This document shows positions 1-11,399 of a DNA stretch of 64,000 nucleotides, piece after piece. The stretch spans positions 17,007,384 to 17,071,383 of the forward strand of contig OW121743.1 in the NCBI GenBank assembly GCA_933228675.1, in the 5' to 3' direction. The stretch comes from Stomorhina lunata. Its lineage: Eukaryota > Arthropoda > Insecta > Diptera > Rhiniidae. The notes beneath the pieces are model-generated. The model was given only the letters and a program-made list of their open reading frames with translations, was not told where the DNA came from and did no database searches. Every line of letters begins with the position of its first letter. Position 1 is the first letter of the stretch. The translations under genes and the position numbers were made by a program.

Positions 1-490
1 GCGCACTTAAAGCGAGGTAACTGCCACCTTTTCCAGTACCGAGAAGGAATCAAACAAAATGGGCTGTCAATGAATCAAAAACAAAACTGATGGTTTCTAC
101 AGGCAGACAGATCACTAAAATTGGATCACATGTGTCCGTTGAGAACTATAGCTTTGAGATTGTATACCGTTTGTATACCTTGGTACCGCTGTGAACATAA
201 ACAACGATATAAGCTTCCAAATCTCTGCTTCAACAATGTGTATCGACATCGAATGTACCATGAGCTCTTTGAGTTATACGCTGACATAGACATAGTTAAA
301 CGCATGTTATGCGAATGGATGAAAATACTCCAGCAAGAAAAGTGTTCGAAAATGATCCCGAGGGAACTCATAGAAGAGGACGTCCGAATTATCGATGGAA
401 AGACCAAGTAGACGAAAATTTTTCAAAACTTGGCCCACGAAATTAGAAAATATGCGCACAAGATAGAGGCGTATGGAATTCTATAATAAG
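1..490 (+). pseudogene. Decayed non-LTR retrotransposon, C-terminal part of reverse transcriptase ORF
   Basis: Reading + strand frames with several frameshifts gives the end of a retrotransposon ORF2 of the kind often labelled craniofacial-development-protein-2-like or RTE-like. Pieces visible in order are MVSTGRQITKIGSHVSVENY (about 90-150), FVYLGTAVN with NNDIS (about 167-220), HELFELYADIDIVKR (about 258-302), HVMRMDENTPARKVFE (about 305-350), then RRGRPNYRWKDQVDE and KLGPRN (about 375-450). These match the conserved tail of such elements in the right order. At least three frame changes and a stop make it non-functional. The window edge cuts the upstream part. The strand is opposite to that of the adjacent reverse-transcriptase fragment, so an inversion or a second copy is involved. 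Confidence 0.75.
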
Positions 491-497
491 CTTGGCC

Positions 498-782
498 TTT
501 GACCTAAACATTCCTTTAAGTCAGCATTTTTGGGAATAGTTACGACTACTCCTTCCTTTAACAAGGTGGGCATTTTACCTATTAGCCATACTTTGAGAAT
601 AATTAGTGTGAATGCATCTGCCAGTGTTGGAGCGACATATTTCAGCAGTTCTACTGGTATGTCATCAGGACCACAGGACTTGTCATATATCAGGGATTCG
701 AGTGCTGATTTAATTTCATCACGTGATGTAAATGGGATGCAGTTGTTGCCTGCGTTTCCAGCTAACAGGTAATACCTGTATT
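498..782 (-). pseudogene. Decayed non-LTR retrotransposon, N-terminal reverse transcriptase segment
   Basis: On the minus strand a continuous frame reads IPFTSRDEIKSALESLIYDK, then SCGPDDIPVELLKYVAPTLA, then a stretch ending GKMPTLLKEGVVVTIPKNADLKEC. This is the opening of a non-LTR reverse transcriptase: helper helix, then the G-PDDIP-E-LK motif, then the W..G..P...K.G.V..IPK strand. The frame stops near 500, where the opposite-strand C-terminal fragment begins, so the catalytic YxDD part is absent here. The + strand ORF over the same bases is only a shadow. Confidence 0.75.
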
Positions 783-1190
783 CAATTCCTTCTCACACCT
801 CTTCGTGGTACATCCTGGAAACCTGAGCAACCTAGTTGAAGATGCGGTAAACAACCCGAGTGGGATTCTGGGTCAGGGCTAACGTGAGAGGGAGTTATCT
901 TGAAGTCATTCCGACGCATTTGGTCTAAGACAATTGTATTTGGTAAAGTACGAAACTGTAGCATCTGTTCATCATGTGAGTTGCGGCTAGAAGCGGGCGT
1001 CTGTCTCGGATCGAGCGGCTCGCTTTACAAACGTGGCTCTTTTCTTTGGACTCATCATCCATCGACTTAGAACTTACGATATTTTAAGCATGAAAAAAAA
1101 ACAACATTACAGAATATACTACTCCAAGGGGTAATCATGCGAGAAATCCCCCTACTACGGCAGTTGGCACAAGGATTTTGGAGGTGTCTA
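783..1190. repeat. Unassigned repeat-like segment between retrotransposon pieces
   Basis: No coding frame could be assigned. Bases about 1015-1065 (around GGCTCGCTTTACAAACG and GGACTCATCATC) resemble bases 50873-50925 (GGCTCGCTAAACAAATG and GAACTCATCATG), so at least this part belongs to a dispersed family. It interrupts the minus-strand retrotransposon fragments and may be an insertion or the 3' non-coding part of another copy. Confidence 0.35.
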
Positions 1191-1308
1191 ATCTATGCAA
1201 TCCTGATGAATGAAATTCTATCCGAAGAAATCGGACTATAAAACCTAATATAGGCATGAAATGAGGCCCTATGCTCCACTGGTAGTCAAGGATAACAGAA
1301 GAAGAAGT
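1191..1308 (+). mobile_element. 3' tail of a non-LTR retrotransposon ending in GAAGAAGAAG
   Basis: The segment CCCTATGCTCCACTGG, then AGTCAAGGATAACAGAAG and a short GAA run, is the type of terminus seen at the 3' end of these elements. The same tail, in reverse, is found at 50246-50288 and 62191-62247, where it is bounded by target-site duplications. Here it lies between minus-strand pieces in the opposite direction, so it is a separate or rearranged copy. No target-site duplication was recognised at this copy. Confidence 0.6.
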
Positions 1309-2500
1309 GGAAGTGTAGATATCCGTCGTTGATTTCGTCTTAGGAGGGCTGATGTGATACCATTTGTAGCTTGGATAGATGTTTCTTGGTTGTCGACAAA
1401 GATATCATGCCATCGTCTTAGTTGCTTGCCCGGGCTAATTAGTTCTTTGGATCTTTGATCGTTGCTGTGCTTCTTATACTGTTGGCACCTATTTTAGTCA
1501 GAACCTGTATCTATCATGGCGCCCAAGGTACTTAACATTTACTCGGTACTGCAGTTTTTCGACAGTCTTTACGTTTCCCATTCCATCTTCTATCCATATT
1601 TGAGCGCTTTGTTTGCATATACGACTCTCAGAATGCCGTGTATTTTTATCGCCAGTTTTGTCATGTAAGTGTGTTTTTAGGGCGTCGTTGTAAGCCTCGA
1701 TCACTGTTTGGTTCTGAAATTTTTTAATGTTATATTTCTGTTCTTTTATGGTAATTTTATTTGCTGCCGTTCAGAGTCGGAAAGTTCCGATTAAGAGTTG
1801 ATGGTCGCTGTCGACATCTGCATCACAGCGGGTCTTAACATCCGCTGAAGGGTCTACGAATAGTTTATTTATTACAAGTATAATGTGGTCAATTTCGTTC
1901 CTTGCCTTTCAGTCTGGAGATTGCCACATGGATTTGTGTATGTCTTTATGGATGAATCGGGTTCGACCAATATACAGACTGGCGTGCATAAAAATCTGCA
2001 AATCTATCGCTATTATCGTTTCTTAGATTGTTTAGGCCATTTGATCCCATTACTGCCTCTAGGTTAACATTATTATTACCACCTTTTGCACAAAAGTGGC
2101 CAATAACTATTCTAATGTCACCTCCAGGAAGTGCACCCATGGTGGCATCGAGTTGAGAGCAGAAATCATCTTTAATTCAAACCTTATTCGGTTCTGATTT
2201 TTTCATTGTACAATCTAGGTCTTGTGAAAACTGGAGTTGAATCTCCCAACGATGATACTGTAGGAACTAGGCTTGTGGTGCCAAGAGGAGTACTACTCCA
2301 CGAATTCGACTATGTTCGTTACCAAAGTAGAGAAATTCGTTGCCAGTAGGCGCATAGATAGAACCACTGTGAATCCAAAGTATTTCGCTTAAAGAGAGAA
2401 AACTGAACTTGTAAACATCCATCTCTCGACAAACTTGTTCGAATCTGGATGGATCGGAGAGAGTTCTCACGTTCCATGTACCAATCATAATCCAAATTTC
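1309..2500 (-). pseudogene. Decayed non-LTR retrotransposon, apurinic-type endonuclease domain and linker
   Basis: The minus strand opens with IGTWNVRTLSDPSRFEQVC (about 2488-2430), then LSEILWIHSGS and RIRGVVLLL, the start of an endonuclease/exonuclease/phosphatase-fold retrotransposon endonuclease. It continues with SQLDAT, GDIRIVIGHFCAKGGNNNVN, LEAVMGSNGL and RFADFYA (about 2160-1990), then NEIDHIILVINKLF and DADVDSDHQLLIGTFRL (about 1900-1780). Several catalytic positions are altered, for example GHFCAKGG where active copies usually have GDFNAKVG. Stops and frame changes interrupt it. Bases 1309-1705 hold the poorly conserved linker toward the reverse transcriptase. It is a dead copy. Confidence 0.75.
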
Positions 2501-2529
2501 TCAAAGCTGGAAAGTGGTTTCATTTAAAT

Positions 2530-3300
2530 TTATCATCATTATACAATTTACCACCATAGGTGGAAAGAGTATTATAAGTTTGTGCTGATATATCAATAGG
2601 CTTTTAGTATATCAATAGGCTTAGACTCACTTTCTGAGTCGTTTTAGCAATGTCCGTCCGTCTGGCTGGCTGACTGGACCCCCATATAAACCATGTAATC
2701 AAAATACAGGTCGCAATTCTAAAGATAATTTGATAAAATTTGACATAGATTTTTTATAGTGGGACTCTGGCTATTGAAATTCGTCGAAATCGGTCCATTA
2801 TTTATGGTACCTCCTATAGGTCCCACTTCCCGGAATTGATATATTGGCCACAAATATCAATATTTTTGCATGAAAATTAAAAACAAATACTGCTTATGTA
2901 AACCTAAATCACTGTACCTTGTTTCCTTGAAATCGGTCCACATTTGACCATAGCTCTTATACAAACTCCTGTTTGCATAAATGAGTAAATGAGACAAAAA
3001 TCACTAAAACGCTCGTAAATCTGAAGATAATGAGAATTTTGAGTTGATTTTTTGCATACATAATTTTTGTAATCAATTTGTCAAATTTCGAGATAATCGG
3101 TCCACATTTCACCCTAGCTCTCATATAAGTCCAAATGACGGAAACTGCTTAAATATATAAGTTTTGAGAAAATGTTTGTATGATGGCAAAATATAGCAAA
3201 TATTTGTCTTTATACAGGAAAAAAAACACCTTTGACCTTAGTGGTGAAGGGTATCGTATGGTCGGGCTTGACCGACTATAGCACTTTCTTAGTTGTTTCT
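2530..3300. repeat. Dispersed non-coding repeat with GGTGAAGGGTAT/TCGG-hairpin terminus
   Basis: This AT-rich block contains GTCCGTCCGTCTGGCTGGC, GAAATCGGTCCA and CCACATTTGACCATAGCTC phrases, and ends at about 3242-3295 with GGTGAAGGGTATCGTATGG, a GGTCGGGCTTGACC hairpin and GCACTTTCTTAG. The terminus is similar to the reverse complement of 11401-11450 at the edge of the 11.4-13.95 kb element. The ATCGGTCCACATTTGACC phrases recur at 47.7-48.4 kb. No ORF is present. I read it as a member of a non-autonomous element family; class not determined. Confidence 0.55.
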
Positions 3301-4654
3301 GTAATAAGTTTGTTTTTACTAGTTCGGGTTATTAGAGTACAGCAAAAGCTGCTTTTTTGGTAAGGGAGCCACTTATTATGGGTACAGTGTTTCAGAGGGA
3401 ATTTAAAAAAAAATTCATTCGTTATTAAAAAATTAAAATTTTTTAACAATAATTTGTCTTTGTATAATTTGTTTAAGTTAAAGTTTTTATTTCAAATATT
3501 TTTCTTGAAAGATTTTTGTTATAAAATATTCAATTATTTTTAGCGCTTATTTTCCACTAAAAGTGTTAGCACTCTTTTTAATGTTAGCTTAACATTTTAG
3601 CATACATACACCGAACAAACCTGTATAATTAATGACCAAAATATTATGTTGAGAAGAGGTGTTTTTGCCAACTTAGGCCGTGGACAATGAAGTATCCAAA
3701 TAAATAAAAAAATGTTTATATATATACATTTTTTTTTTTTTTCAAAAAATGGCAAGTGTTGGCAAAATTATGAAAAAATGTTAATAATCTTTTAAAAACA
3801 ATTAAATTAGTTAATTGACAATTTAGTATCAAGATTTCTTAATTTAATTTTCTTTTAGGTTCATTCCCTTAAAAAGGTGGTTGTTTTAGTAAAGTCAGCT
3901 GGATTAAAGCAGGTAAAGATGAGTAAAGATCATGGTATTTTTGTTGCAATTGAAGACATTTAAAGTTACATACCTGTTTCTTTAAATTACTTTGAACAGG
4001 TTTTAAATTTTCTCGTGCTGTTTTATTTAGTTGTCCATTTTCTTTTGTATTTCTTTTTTAATAAAAGACAATTTTCTTCTTTTATGTGTTAAAAATCTTC
4101 TAACTTTCTCAAATGTTAATCCTTTTAAATGTAAATGTTATGTTTACATTGTTTACACATTTAGCATTTATTCTGTGTACAAGAGTCTTTTTCCTGTTGC
4201 CATCTTAACACTAAAACTGTAGTCTTGTTTAACACTTAACAATTCTGTTTGTTGTTAACACATTTGCTCTTAACATTCAAGGCCTCTGTTATGTTTGTCT
4301 ATTCAAACTGTTAAGTCATTGCTTCTTTATACAAATCCTCAGTTACATTTGTTGTTGTTTAATGTTTCAGAAAATCTCAGTACCTGTTTTCTCATTAGAT
4401 CTCATCTATTAATCTCTTTGTTATTGTTTTATTAGCATTTTAGTTTGTATAATGTTAGTGTTGTTAAGGCAATTGTGTGATAGTTTTTATTGTTTTCATT
4501 ACATTCGAAGAAACAGGTTTTGTTATTTTAAAGATTTTCTTCGTGTTGCTGCTTTGGATTTTGTTGTCTTTTAAACATGACTTGGCTTAAAAATTGTTTT
4601 ACATTGTAGTTTTTGTTGTTGCCATGTAAAAGTTGCAACAAAATTTATTTTATT
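3301..4654. other. AT-rich intergenic DNA, nothing recognised
   Basis: Only short ORFs below about 65 codons with no recognisable motif, many T-rich stretches and scattered TTAACA words. No tRNA, splice-site pair or promoter arrangement could be supported. Confidence 0.5.
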
Positions 4655-4656
4655 GT

Positions 4657-5810
4657 TTTTCTTTCATTACATTTTTAATTACATTTGTAGCAATTGTTTA
4701 GCATAAGTAGTTGTGAGTGCCTGTGTTTATGTAAGCATTTCTTTAAAAAGTGGCAAAGAAAAATCTTCATAACGAAAAATTTTCTAAAGACATTTTTTTC
4801 ATAACGAACAATTTTCTAAAGACATTTTTTTCACAATGAAAAATTTTCTAAAAAAATTTTTTCACAATGAAAAGTTTTCTAAAGAAATTTTTTCATAATG
4901 ACAAATTTTCTAAAAAAAATTTTTTCATAATGAAAAATTTTCTAAAGAAATTGTTTCATAATGAAAAATTTTCTAATGAAATTGTTTCATAATGAAAAAT
5001 TTTCTAAAGAAATTGTTTCATAATGAAACATTTTCTAAAGAAATTGTTTCATAATGAAAAATTTTCTAAAGAAATTTTTCCATAATGAAAAATTTTCTTA
5101 AGAAATTCTTTCATAATGAAAAATTTTCTAAAGAAATTTTTTCACAATGAAAAATTTTCTAAAGAAATTTTTCCACAATGAAAAATTTTCTTAAGAAATT
5201 CTTTCATAATGAAAAATTTTCTAAAGAAATTTTTTCATAATGAAAAGTTTTCTAAAGAATTTTTTTCATAACGAAAAATTTTCTAAAGAAATTTTTTCAT
5301 AATGAAAAATTTTCTAAAAATTTTTTCATAATAAAAAATTTTCTAAAGACATTTTTTCATAATGAAAAATTTTCTAAAGAAATTTTTTCATAATGAAAAA
5401 TTTTCTAAAGAAATTTTTTCATAATGAAAAATTTTCTAAAGAAATTCTTTCATAATGAAAAATTTTCTAAAGAATTTTTTTTCATAATAAAAAATTTTCT
5501 AAAGAAATTTTTTCATAATGAAAAATTTTCTAAAGAAATTTTTTCATAATGAAAAATTTTCTAAAGAAATTTTTTTCATAATGAAAAATTTTCTAAAGAA
5601 ATTTTTTCATAATGAAAAATTTTCTAAAGAAATTTTTTCATAATGAAAAAATTTTCTAAAGAATTTTTTTCATAATGAAAAATTTTCTAAAGAATTTTTT
5701 TCATAATGAAAAATTTTCTAAAGAAATTTTTCAATAATGAAAAATTTTCTAAAGAAATTTTTTCATAATGAAAAATTTTCTAAAGAAATTTTTTCATAAT
5801 GAAAAATTTT
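4657..5810. repeat. First copy of a 1,156-bp direct tandem duplication (flank plus 31-bp array)
   Basis: About 100 bp of unique sequence (CTTTCATTACATTTTTAATT, then GTAGCAATTGTTTAGC and GAGTGCCTGTGTTTATG) is followed by about 1 kb of 31-bp repeats. The whole block recurs starting at 5813-5817. The anchor CTTTCATTAC is at 4661 and again at 5817, an offset of 1,156 bp. Unit variants occur in the same order in both copies. Confidence 0.85.
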
Positions 5811-7130
5811 TTTTTTCTTTCATTACATTTTTAATTACATTTGTAGCAATTGTTTAGCATAAGTAGTTGTGAGTGCCTGTGTTTATGTAAGCATTTCTTT
5901 AAAAAGTGGCAAAGAAAAATCTTCATAACGAAAAATTTTCTAAAGACATTTTTTTCATAACGAACAATTTTCTAAAGACATTTTTTTCACAATGAAAAAT
6001 TTTCTAAAAAAATTTTTTCACAATGAAAAGTTTTCTAAAGAAATTTTTTCATAATGACAAATTTTCTAAAAAAAATTTTTTCATAATGAAAAATTTTCTA
6101 AAGAAATTGTTTCATAATGAAAAATTTTCTAATGAAATTGTTTCATAATGAAAAATTTTCTAAAGAAATTGTTTCATAATGAAACATTTTCTAAAGAAAT
6201 TGTTTCATAATGAAAAATTTTCTAAAGAAATTTTTCCATAATGAAAAATTTTCTTAAGAAATTCTTTCATAATGAAAAATTTTCTAAAGAAATTTTTTCA
6301 CAATGAAAAATTTTCTAAAGAAATTTTTCCACAATGAAAAATTTTCTTAAGAAATTCTTTCATAATGAAAAATTTTCTAAAGAAATTTTTTCATAATGAA
6401 AAGTTTTCTAAAGAAATTTTTTCATAACGAAAAATTTTCTAAAGAAATTTTTTCATAATGAAAAATTTTCTAAAAATTTTTTCATAATAAAAAATTTTCT
6501 AAAGACATTTTTTCATAATGAAAAATTTTCTAAAGAAATTTTTTCATAATGAAAAATTTTCTAAAGAAATTTTTTCATAATGAAAAATTTTCTAAAGAAA
6601 TTCTTTCATAATGAAAAATTTTCTAAAGAATTTTTTTTCATAATAAAAAATTTTCTAAAGAAATTTTTTCATAATGAAAAATTTTCTAAAGAAATTTTTT
6701 CATAATGAAAAATTTTCTAAAGAAATTTTTTCATAATGAAAAATTTTCTAAAGAAATTTTTTCATAATGAAAAATTTTCTAAAGGAATTTTTTCATAATG
6801 AAAAATTTTCTAAAGAAATTTTTTCATAATGAAAAATTTTCTAAAGAAATTTTTTCATAATGAAAAATTTTCTAAAGAAATTTTTTCATAATGAAAAATT
6901 TTCTAAAGAATTTTTTTCATAATGAAAAATTTTCTAAAGAAATTTTTTCATAATGAAAAATTTTCTAAAGAAATTTTTTCATAATGAAACATTTTCTAAA
7001 GAAATTTTTTCATAATGAAAAATTTTCTAAAGAAATTTTTCATAATGAAAAATTTTCTAAAGAAATTTTATTTCTAAAAAAATTTTCTAAAGAAATTTTT
7101 TCATAATGAAAAATTTTCTATATAAATATT
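4764..7130. repeat. Minisatellite array a, 31-bp period, TTTTCATAATGAAAAATTTT core
   Basis: Tandem units alternate TTTTTTCATAATGAAAAA and TTTTCTAAAGAAA. The spacing between successive CTAAAG words is 31 bp with occasional one- or two-base slips. There are roughly 70 units, interrupted only by the duplicated unique flank near 5812-5915. The TTTTCTAAAGAAA half resembles TTTTCTATAGAAAA of the neighbouring array b with the central TA changed. It merges into array b at about 7120-7300. Confidence 0.85.
5811..6965. repeat. Second copy of the 1,156-bp direct tandem duplication
   Basis: It repeats the unique flank and the same order of variant 31-bp units as 4657-5810, including the rare GAAACATTTTC and CTAATGAAATTG variants. 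Only small differences were noticed, such as AAGAATTTTTTT at about 5257 versus AAGAAATTTTTT at about 6413. Past about 6780 the copies drift apart in unit number. Confidence 0.8.
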
Positions 7131-9250
7131 TTTATAGTAAAAAGTTTGTATAGAAAAATTGTTTCTAGAAATTTGTATAGTAAACATTTTCTACAGAGCA
7201 TTTTTATAGAAAAAATATTTATAGAAAAAATTTTCCATAGAAGAAAATATTTTAAGAAAAAAAAATTATATTAAAACTTTACTATACCAAAATATTTTAT
7301 AGTTAAAATTTCCTATAGAAAATTTTTTTATAGTAAAAATTTTCTATAGAAAAATTTTTTTATAGTAAAAATTTTCTATAGAAAATTTTTTATAGTAAAA
7401 ATTTTCTATTGAAAATTTTTTTATAGTAAAAATTTTCTATAGAAAATTTTTTTATAGTAAAAATTTTCTATAGAAAATTTTTTTATAGTAAAAATTTTCT
7501 ATAGAAAATTTTTTTATAGTAAAAATTTTCTATAGAAAATTTTTTTATAGTAAAAATTTTGTATAGAAAATTTTTTTATAGTAAAAATTTTCTATAGAAA
7601 ATTTTTTTATAGTAAAAATTTTCTATAGAAAATTTTTTTATAGTAAAAATTTTCTATAGAAAATTTTTTTATAGTAAAAATTTTCTATAGAAAATTTTTT
7701 TATAGTAAAAATTTTCTATAGAAAATTTTTTTATAGTAAAAATTTTCTATAGAAAATTTTTTTATAGTAAAAATTTTCTATAGAAAATTTTTTTATAGTA
7801 AAAATTTTCTATAGAAAATTTTTTTATAGTAAAAATTTTCTATAGAAAATTTTTTTATAGTAAAAATTTTCTATAGAAAATTTTTTTATAGTAAAAATTT
7901 TCTATAGAAAATTTTTTTATAGTAAAAATTTTCTATAGAAAATTTTTTTATAGTAAAAATTTTCTATAGAAAATTTTTTTATAGTAAAAATTTTCTATAG
8001 AAAATTTTTTTATAGTAAAAATTTTCTATAGAAAATTTCTTTATAGTAAAAATTTTCTATAGAAAATTTTTTTATAGTAAAAATTTTCTATAGAAAATTT
8101 TTTTATAGTAAAAATTTTCTATAGAAAATTTTTTTATAGTAAAAATTTTCTATAGAAAATTTTTTTATAGTAAAAATTTTCTATAGAAAATTTTTTTATA
8201 GTAAAAATTTTCTATAGAAAATTTTTTTATAGTAAAAATTTTCTATAGAAAATTTTTTTATAGTAAAAATTTTCTATAGAAAATTTTTTTATAGTAAAAA
8301 TTTTCTATAGAAAATTTTTTTATAGTAAAAATTTTCTATAAGAATTTTTTTATAGTAAAAATTTTCTATAGAAAATTTTTTTATAGTAAAAATTTTCTGT
8401 AGAAAATTTTTTTATAGTAAAAATTTTCTGTAGAAAATTTTTTTATAGTAAAAATTTTCTATAGAAAATTTTTTTATAGTAAAAATTTTCTAGAGAAAAT
8501 TTTTTTATAGCAAAAATTTTCTATAGAAAATTTTTTTATAGTAAAAATTTTCTATAGAAAATTTTTTTATAGTAAAACTTTTCTGTAGAAAATTTTTTTA
8601 TAGTAAAAATTTTCTATAGAAAATTTTTTTATAGTAAAAATTTTCTATAGAAAATTTTTTTATAGTAAAAATTTTCTATAGAAAATTTTTTTATAGTAAA
8701 AATTTTCTATAGAAAATTTTTGTATAGTAAAAATTTTCTATAGAAAATTTTTTTATAGTAAAAATTTTCTGTAGAAAATTTTTTTATAGTAAAAATTTTT
8801 TTATAGTAAAAATTTTTTTATAGTAAAAATTTTTTTATAGTAAACATTTTCTATAGAAAATTGTTTTATAGTAAAAATTTTCTACAGAAAAATTTTTTAT
8901 AGTAAAAATTTTCTATAGAAAATTTTTTTATAGTAAAAATTTTGTATAGAAAAATTGTTTATAGTAAAAGTTTTCTATAGAAAATTTTTTTATAGTAGAA
9001 ATGTTTTAAGTAAAAAATCTTTATAAAAATTTTTGTAGTAAAAGTTTTCTATGCAAATACTTTTAAACCAAAAATTTTCCAAAAACATATTTTAATAGTA
9101 AATTTTTTTGTATAGAAAAAATTTTTATGGTAAAAATTTTTTATAGAAAAAATGTTTATAGCAAAAAAATTTTCTGTAAGAATATTTTTATAGTAAACAT
9201 TTTCTTAGGAAAATTTGTATATATACATTTTTAATATAAGTAGACATTTT
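7131..9250. repeat. Minisatellite array b, 31-bp period, palindromic TTTTCTATAGAAAA core
   Basis: About 55 regular units lie between 7310 and 9000, each made of TTTTCTATAGAAAA followed by TTTTTTTATAGTAAAAA. The edges (7131-7300 and 9000-9250) are degenerate, as expected for old array margins. The 14-bp palindrome is the core of arrays c, f and g further right. No coding potential. Confidence 0.88.
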
Positions 9251-11399
9251 TTTGTAGTAAAATTTTTTTATGGCAACAATTTAGTTCTATCTTATTAAAA
9301 TACCTATTTAAAATTCTAAGTATTTTGTTTTTGTTATGATATTATAATCCTGCCTTATAATCTTTGTAATTATTTTCCAAGTACATTTTCTAGTCCTTTT
9401 TTGCTCTCAACAAATGTTATGATATTGTTGAGAACAATAGAGAATTATAATTGCAAATAATGGCAGAGTTTAACATACAAAATACTTGTTGTGTACGAGT
9501 ATGAATAACATACATTAAATAAATTTACTAAACTACTTAAGTCTTATATAGTTACAGTATATTATTATGCTTAAATGCAATTATTCTCAACCAGATTTGA
9601 AATAAAAAAAATGGAAAATATTTATAGTATCTTGCAAAAACAAACAATAGTAAAAGAAAAGTAGAACAAAATATGTATACAATTAAAGCTACATTTTGGG
9701 AGATATTATGGGTTAAAGATGAGGTATGATACTTAGTAATTTCTTTTAAAATTTTCTAAAGCTTTTGCTCAATTTGTACGCAAAAAAATGCAATAACAGC
9801 GCACTGTTGTTTTTACACTGTTAATGAAACAATGTTATGTTAACGTTAACATACTGTTAATGTTAACATAACATAGCCCTATTAGGCATAAAAAGTTAAG
9901 TTTTTAAGGTTTATTTAAAGGCTAGAATCAATTATCTTCAAGATTTAGTCACAAATTAAAATATCTAGAAAATTTACAATAAATTCGTTAATGCCAACCA
10001 TAGCTCTTTGAGTACCCTCTTTTCCCCTCTAGCACTTTCTTTATCTCTTTTCTCCTAAATACTTATGTGTTTACACTTTTGTTGCCATTGTTGCTGTGGC
10101 ATAGAAAACGCATCATATTCTAGTGCAAGTGTGTGCCAACAAGGATAATAATATAAATGATAAGGATCCTGCAGTTATTTCACAAAATGAAGTCAGTTTG
10201 TTTATAAATGTAAGCAGGAGGGTTTCTTTTTTGTTGTATTGTATAGTATAGTATGTATTAGTGTTAGTATATATGCTAGTCTATCTAGTACATTTCGTAA
10301 GGCTTTCATTGCTTGCTTATGTGTATGATTTTTTAACACTCTGATGCTGTATCACTTCATTTAACATACACTTTGTATGAGCTCACATAGACACACACTC
10401 TTTCCGTCGTCCTTAATCCGTTTGTCTAAATGGAAAACTAAAATGAAAATGAAGTATAAAAGACAAGTGTTTTTCCCTCTGTTATTACATACATATTTGT
10501 GTTTATTTTTATATATCCCCGGGCTAAAATAAGTCGACTAAAGGAACATTATTTTTGGTATTTTGTTAACATGGCAGTTTGTGTCTTTTTTTGTTATCCT
10601 TAAATGCAGTTTTACTCTGTACTCCTTTTGGGATGTCAATTTGGGTTGAATTACTAAAAATAAGACATTAGTTTTAATATCGTTATAATAAACAAACGCT
10701 AAGTATTCGTTTTCTACACAAGCAACTAAAGAGAAATTGCAAAAATAAACAAAATTTGTTTTAAAATGAAATCAAGTTTGCTTTTGACTTTAATTTCCGA
10801 TTAGTTACCCTAAATTTCCTGACATAAATTTTAATTTTTCTTATACCCTCAAGTCTCAACTTTCATAAACTCTTTAAAATTTCTCAATTGTTTCAAAAAA
10901 TAACAAAGTTATGGCCTAAATTCCCAAACTACCTCTTAATTAATATCAATCATACGCTCTAGATACGAAAAATTGAAAATTTTAAAAATTACCCTTTAAT
11001 CACTTTCCATAAATTTTAAAATAATTCTATAAAACTATTACATAAAAATTCTAATCTCTTTAATATCCCAATCATCAAAATTTATCACCATATCCTTATT
11101 TTAACCAAAATTAAACAATTTTCTAAAAACTTTTACAAAATTATAAAATTTTGCTATTTTCTAATGTTTAACATTTATCATTTCACCTTATGCTGGTGTC
11201 AGAAATATTTTTGTAAGAATTTAACCCAAAAATTTTAAAGCTAAATAAATATGAAAATTTATTTCCCAAAAGGAATTTATTCCTTTTCTAAAGGAGAACA
11301 CATAAAAATGAAGTAAACATTTTGTAATATTGGAAAATTTTATATACACCAGAACTAGTAATGTTATATTTATAGCTTAAGTAAATCCATAAAATAAAC
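9251..11399. other. Intergenic DNA with one hairpin and one dispersed segment
   Basis: No gene seen. It holds a 13-bp-arm inverted repeat at 9832-9874 and a segment at about 10800-11170 sharing a 24-base identical core (10932-10955) with 24501-24524. The rest is AT-rich, with ordinary pyrimidine stretches and no paired splice sites. Confidence 0.45.
9832..9874. repeat. Perfect inverted repeat, 13-bp arms
   Basis: ATGTTATGTTAAC at 9832-9844 pairs with GTTAACATAACAT at 9862-9874 across a 17-base loop. The left arm also overlaps a 16-bp perfect palindrome, ATGTTAACGTTAACAT. Function unknown. Confidence 0.7.
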
